From Chrysophaeum taylorii (lineage: Eukaryota > Sar > Pelagophyceae > Pelagomonadales > Pelagomonadaceae), in the NCBI GenBank assembly GCA_029834535.1, contig JAQMWT010000551.1, positions 124,001 to 188,000 of the forward strand: a stretch of 64,000 bases of DNA, in the 5' to 3' direction. Positions 60,380 to 64,000 of this stretch are shown here, piece by piece; the stretch's first letter is position 1, and the number at the start of each line of letters is the position of its first letter. Under the pieces are notes generated by a model. The model worked only from the letters and a program-made list of their open reading frames with translations, ran no database searches and was not told the DNA's origin. The position numbers were made by a program, and so were the translations under genes.

Positions 60380-60864
60380 ACGATACGAACGGTTAACATT
60401 GTAACTTGAAGCTGACTCCTCACAAGAGGGTTCGCGCCGGTGGGGGGGGGTACGACCCCGATATTATTGGGTGTGTTTAAATGTCGACTGCTAAGAGGGG
60501 GGTGTGTGTGGGGAGCATGAAGGATGCGGGTGGGTTTGTGGGGGTTGAAACTTTTCGGTGGTGGTATGAATTGGCTGCTGCGTAGAGAAAGAGAGAATAT
60601 CCGAGTCGTCGGCGAGCACGCTCGACCCTGATTTTTTTTTTTTTTTGCAAGGGGAAGGTGATTTCAATAATAATTTGCGACCACGACGATTTGAGAAGTT
60701 TGATGATCGCCGCAAACTCTCATAGCAGTCGACCTTGAAGAAAAGAAAAGAACAGAACCCAGAATGCACGACCGGCATACCCCCAAGACTCGAAGAGATG
60801 TCCTCGAACCCTCATGACCTCCCTCTCAAAGAAAGAAAGAAAGTAAGTTATTATAGAAGAGTGG
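60380..60864. other. Spacer with simple sequence
   Basis: Contains a G-run near 60441, a T-run near 60630-60645 and GAAA repeats near 60830. A 27-bp block at 60476-60502 is identical to one in Helitron-like copy B (31354-31380). No gene. Confidence 0.5.
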
Positions 60865-62250
60865 TTACAAAATTTTGTTGTTTCGCTTCTTGAGAGTACT
60901 TTGGAAAGTGAGGAAGAGAAGGAGGAGGGGTGAGAGAAGCAAAGCCCATTGGGCGAGGCCTCGCTTGAGGTCGCGGCGTTGCCAGTAGTGGTGGACCGAG
61001 TCGACGGACTTGGCGAGCTGGGCGAGCGTATTGACGAGGGCGACGACCTCGTTGCGCTGGAGGGCGCCGAGTCCGGCGGCGTCGCCCTCCATCATTAAAA
61101 TCTTGAGGGCGGTGCCGATGCCGAGAATCTGGAGCTTGCCCCACAAGCGGCAGCGCTCGCAGGTGACGCAGTCCATGATCTTGGATATGTTCCGGAAACG
61201 ACCCAAGAATTCTGCGCGCAGGTCTTCGACGCTTTCGCGAGCCAAGGCCTTCTCCAACGGCGACATTCGCGCGTCTTCGGGGGGTTTGAAGAGCATCGAG
61301 TCGTCGAAGGCGTGCCTCGCGACGCAGCCGTCGTCCTCGACGAGGATCCTCACGAGTTCGCGGGTCATGGCGTCGTCCTCCGGATTCCCGGTGTCGTAGT
61401 CGTACGAGACGAGATCGTCCTTCGCTCTCGTCGCGGCGCGAAGGAGAAAGAGATAAGCAAAATAGAGATTGTGCAACCTCTCCTTGTGGGCGCCGACTCG
61501 TGCCACGAACACCGGGTCGTTCGCGAAGGGTCGACCCAACGCCAGCGTCCGCAGTCCTTGGAGCCAGCCGTTTTCTCGCAGCAAGAACTTCCAATCGAAC
61601 TCCGACTTGGCGATGTGCGTCGATATCGAAGATTGAAGCCCCGAGATCAGGCGGTAGAAAATCCGTCGCTCCAAACACTGTCCTTCCTTCCTCACGACGC
61701 GGCGGTACGCGTTGAGCAACATGTCGGTCGCGGGAACTTCCGTATCCTGAAAACAGTTCTCTCGGTATATGGCACTCCATATCCCGTCGCCGTCGTAGCC
61801 CGTGAACTTCTCGGGGTTCCGCAGGAGGTCGATGTACGCCATGTCGGGGCCCTGCTCGATCCACACCTCCTCGCCCCCCTCCTCCACCCAGGACACGGAC
61901 GTCGTGCGCTCGACAGCCCAAGCTCGACGCGCCTCGTCCTCCTCCACCCACGACTCGGGTGCCTCGGTCGTCGTGTCGACGGCGCACGCTTCGCGCTGGC
62001 ACATACCCTCGATGTCCCAGAACGGACACGCCTTGTCGAGGTCTACTTGGAAGTACTGGAAAAATTTTCTTTGCGTTAAGTTGCGGAGGATTGGACCGAA
62101 GAACTCGTGCGTCGCGGAGTCAACGTCCTCGAACTCGCACCCGCAGTCCCCCACGGTTCCCACAGTTGGCTCGATCTCGCACGCGAGCCGTCGAACGGCC
62201 CACTCCGCGCTCGCGCCAGCCACCAACGCAACCAGCACCAAAACCATCAT
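60865..62250 (-). CDS. ERO1: ERO1 endoplasmic oxidoreductin
   Basis: 461 residues. ERO1 is the FAD enzyme of the ER lumen that reoxidises protein disulfide isomerase using oxygen. MMVLVLVALVAGASA is a signal peptide. CEIEPTVGTVGDCGCEFEDV, FFQYFQVDLDKACPFW and CQREACAV carry the shuttle cysteines, IDLLRNPEKFTGYDGDGIW and AIYRENCF surround the FAD site, ERRIFYRLISGLQSSISTHI is the core helix, and CVTCERCRLWGKLQILGIG (around 355-375) carries the active-site CxxCxxC. The C-terminus has a hydrophobic helix (ALLLSPLLLLFLTF) and a basic tail, so the protein may be membrane-anchored, unlike yeast-type loops; a minor oddity. Single exon, intron-free. Confidence 0.97.
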   Translation of the reverse strand: MMVLVLVALVAGASAEWAVRRLACEIEPTVGTVGDCGCEFEDVDSATHEFFGPILRNLTQRKFFQYFQVDLDKACPFWDIEGMCQREACAVDTTTEAPESWVEEDEARRAWAVERTTSVSWVEEGGEEVWIEQGPDMAYIDLLRNPEKFTGYDGDGIWSAIYRENCFQDTEVPATDMLLNAYRRVVRKEGQCLERRIFYRLISGLQSSISTHIAKSEFDWKFLLRENGWLQGLRTLALGRPFANDPVFVARVGAHKERLHNLYFAYLFLLRAATRAKDDLVSYDYDTGNPEDDAMTRELVRILVEDDGCVARHAFDDSMLFKPPEDARMSPLEKALARESVEDLRAEFLGRFRNISKIMDCVTCERCRLWGKLQILGIGTALKILMMEGDAAGLGALQRNEVVALVNTLAQLAKSVDSVHHYWQRRDLKRGLAQWALLLSPLLLLFLTFQSTLKKRNNKIL

Positions 62251-63220
62251 CTTGCTGCCACGCGTTCCTTTCGTTCGTTCGTTCTTTCTTTCGTCGGGGG
62301 TTCAATTCAAGCAGGCGCGAACATTCGATGAGGGTAACGATAACTAACTAGTTTGAATTCATATTCATTTTCGTTCGATTTGGACCTTGACACCCGGACG
62401 CCGCCGAGCTCCTCTCGTGTTGCACAGCGGCGGATAATATAGACGTCGTGCCGTTGCTCGAATCTCATGCTAGCCTCCCCCCTATCACAAGATCAATGAA
62501 TGACCCCACGAATACGACGGCGCCCCCTAGGCTACGGCGGCTGTCAAGAGAGCATTGTTGGCACAACTTTGGTGAATGTAGCAGCGTAGTCCTGGGCTCT
62601 GAGCACAATATTTTTTGGTTCCCTTCAAATCTTTGATTCCTCGCTGGATCTCGTTGCACGTTGCTTATGAAGCGCAACACGTTTTTCGCGTCGGTGGTGT
62701 CACGGTATACATCCGCATTGCGCTCCCTTCGATCGGTCCTACGGCCTGCTGCCTGCGCAGTTTTTCATTCGTACCGACGCACTACCCAAGTTCGGGCTCG
62801 AGGAGGACCCGAGCCGCATTGAGTTTGGTGTCGACAAGCAACCGAACTTTTGGACCGGCTGCTGAAACAAGGTAAAAAAATAGTCTCCGAATCGATGACC
62901 AACTCGACGATAATCTCGGGCCTGTTGGCTGGATGCCACACTCCTGGGAGTACGGCTCGTAGCACAGACACCACTTTCGTCTTCGCAGCAGACTGTGCGC
63001 TGAGCGTTCGACTGCTCCAAGTTGGTCCGAAGAAGCGGACAGCGGGGCGACCCGTGCTGGAACTCGGCGCGTTGTCATTTCGTCGAGCAGGGAAGTCACC
63101 GCGAAGTTGGGTTATTTATTCCGCAGAGAGGAATTCATTGCGCGCCGACACCGAGCTCGGCTCGGCCCGAGCTGCAATCGCGCTCCTCGCCGCTATGCAA
63201 AGGGCGCCTTCAAGCCCCAG
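62251..63220. other. Spacer, nothing certain
   Basis: 970 bases upstream of ERO1. A frame near 62750-62870 has FIRTDALPKFGLEEDPSRIE and WTGC, which I do not recognise; it may be a transposon relic, since the BED-finger copy begins just beyond. Confidence 0.4.
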
Positions 63221-63224
63221 AACA

Positions 63225-64000
63225 AGTCGGTTCACTTCACTAGGTTCGTTGAACTTTGGTCCACTTCACTTCACATCACTTCACTTCACTTCACTTCACC
63301 GAAATTTTGTGTCCGAAGTCCAATGTTCACTTCATATTCCTTCACTTCGGCTGACGGCCTCCGTCTGATGAGCGAAGTCGCGCGCTACCTGGAGGTGGAG
63401 GATAATGTTGATGATGAGGAGGAATTTAAACGCGGAACAGAAGGAGGAAGTTCACAAGAACGAGCCGATTGCGACGTCGATGTTGTGACGTGGAACACAC
63501 CCCGGCAAAAAATGGACGATGATTAACCAGGTCCAAGGTTTGGGACCGCGTGCGTCGACCGAAGGAAAATCATCCTGGCCGCGTTGACCAGTGGGAAGGC
63601 GACGCACGTGTGTATCCGGTGCTGGGAGCGCCTGAAGGTGACGAGAGACTTCAAGAAAGGCACATGGCGGACGACCAAGCCCTCTTGGGGCCCACTTCAA
63701 GGCTGCGCATCCGGAGGACGAGTTGGGACTTAAAAAAAAAAAAGAAACGTAAGACATACAAAGAAAAGGAGGACTTTATGATGATGCCGTGGGCGTTGTG
63801 GCAGCCTCGAAGGGTAAATCGGAGGTTACCAGCTACTTCATGGTCATGCCCAGCCAGTCAAAGCAGTCTCCCCTTATGGCATTCTCGGCTCGGCACTACG
63901 TGTACACGTCGCAGCGGATTTCCAAGCAAGCACGCCTTTGACGACGAAGATCATCGCAACCTTCTTGAAGCGTATTACCGCGGCGGTGGCGGGAAAGGCA
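63225..64000 (+). mobile_element. BED-finger DNA transposon remnant, copy 2 (runs off right edge)
   Basis: Starts with (TTCAC)n and TTCACTAGGTTCGTTGAA leader, then ATG at 63368 encoding MSEVARYLEVEDNVDDEEEF. Downstream the frame breaks, but SKVWDRVRR, CIRCWERLK and HFKAAHPEDEL are visible, in the C..C..H..H pattern of BED fingers. AVGVVAASKGKSEVTSYFMV follows. Homologous in inverse orientation to the 48.0-48.9 kb copy over more than 500 bp. The hAT assignment is tentative. Confidence 0.65.

Overview
The window is nuclear DNA of a eukaryotic microbe, most likely a flagellated alga of the stramenopile or related (SAR) type. This is inferred, not proven. Genes are GC-rich, mostly single-exon, and sit on both strands only tens of bases apart. 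The two spliceosomal introns I can place are 44 and 51 bp. A tRNA-Tyr carries a short intron next to the anticodon. Proteins of eukaryotic compartments are present: ERO1, MESD, exportin-6, COP9 subunit 5, mitochondrial ATP synthase gamma, LZTFL1 and a Tctex-type dynein light chain. The last two imply a cilium. A rhodopsin-histidine kinase candidate fits a protist alga.

Layout. 1-2.2 kb: start of an exportin-6 gene running off the left edge. 2.2-4.8 kb: no recognisable gene. 4.8-25 kb: a gene-dense block with an EF-hand protein, a YaaA-family protein, a membrane receptor-like kinase, a soluble kinase, a coiled-coil/cysteine-peptidase-like protein, a CID-CCCH RNA-binding protein, a large IQ-repeat protein, a GT90 glycosyltransferase, a MITE, a secreted-plus-7TM YHYH protein and a PolA-type 5' nuclease. 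25.06-32.4 kb: a nested transposon block, a fossil Ty1/copia element with a Helitron-like element and a SINE-like element inside it and a second Helitron-like copy beside it. 32.4-45.5 kb: a second dense block with CSN5, a short-chain dehydrogenase, a rhodopsin/histidine kinase/receiver protein, MESD, an LRR protein, a dynein light chain, a sulfatase fused to a possible glycosyltransferase, a third Helitron-like copy, LZTFL1 and ATP synthase gamma. 45.5-53 kb: repeat-rich DNA with copia, LINE, SINE-like and BED-finger transposon remnants and the tRNA. 53.1-55.4 kb: an MBL-fold protein and a PX protein. 55.4-60.8 kb: more remnants, including Helitron helicase, SINE-like sequence and an ankyrin pseudogene. 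60.9-62.3 kb: ERO1. The right edge holds a second BED-finger transposon copy.

Functional themes. ERO1 (disulfide formation), MESD (ER chaperone), GT90 and the sulfatase belong to the secretory pathway. LZTFL1 and DYNLT relate to cilium and dynein transport. Three proteins look like signal receivers: the beta-propeller receptor kinase, the YHYH-7TM protein and the rhodopsin-histidine kinase. Nothing suggests operons. The most interesting items are the rhodopsin-linked hybrid histidine kinase, the Cys/Ser-repeat-YHYH-7TM fusion, the beta-propeller transmembrane kinase, the nine-copy 29-residue IQ-like repeat and the three near-identical Helitron-like copies.
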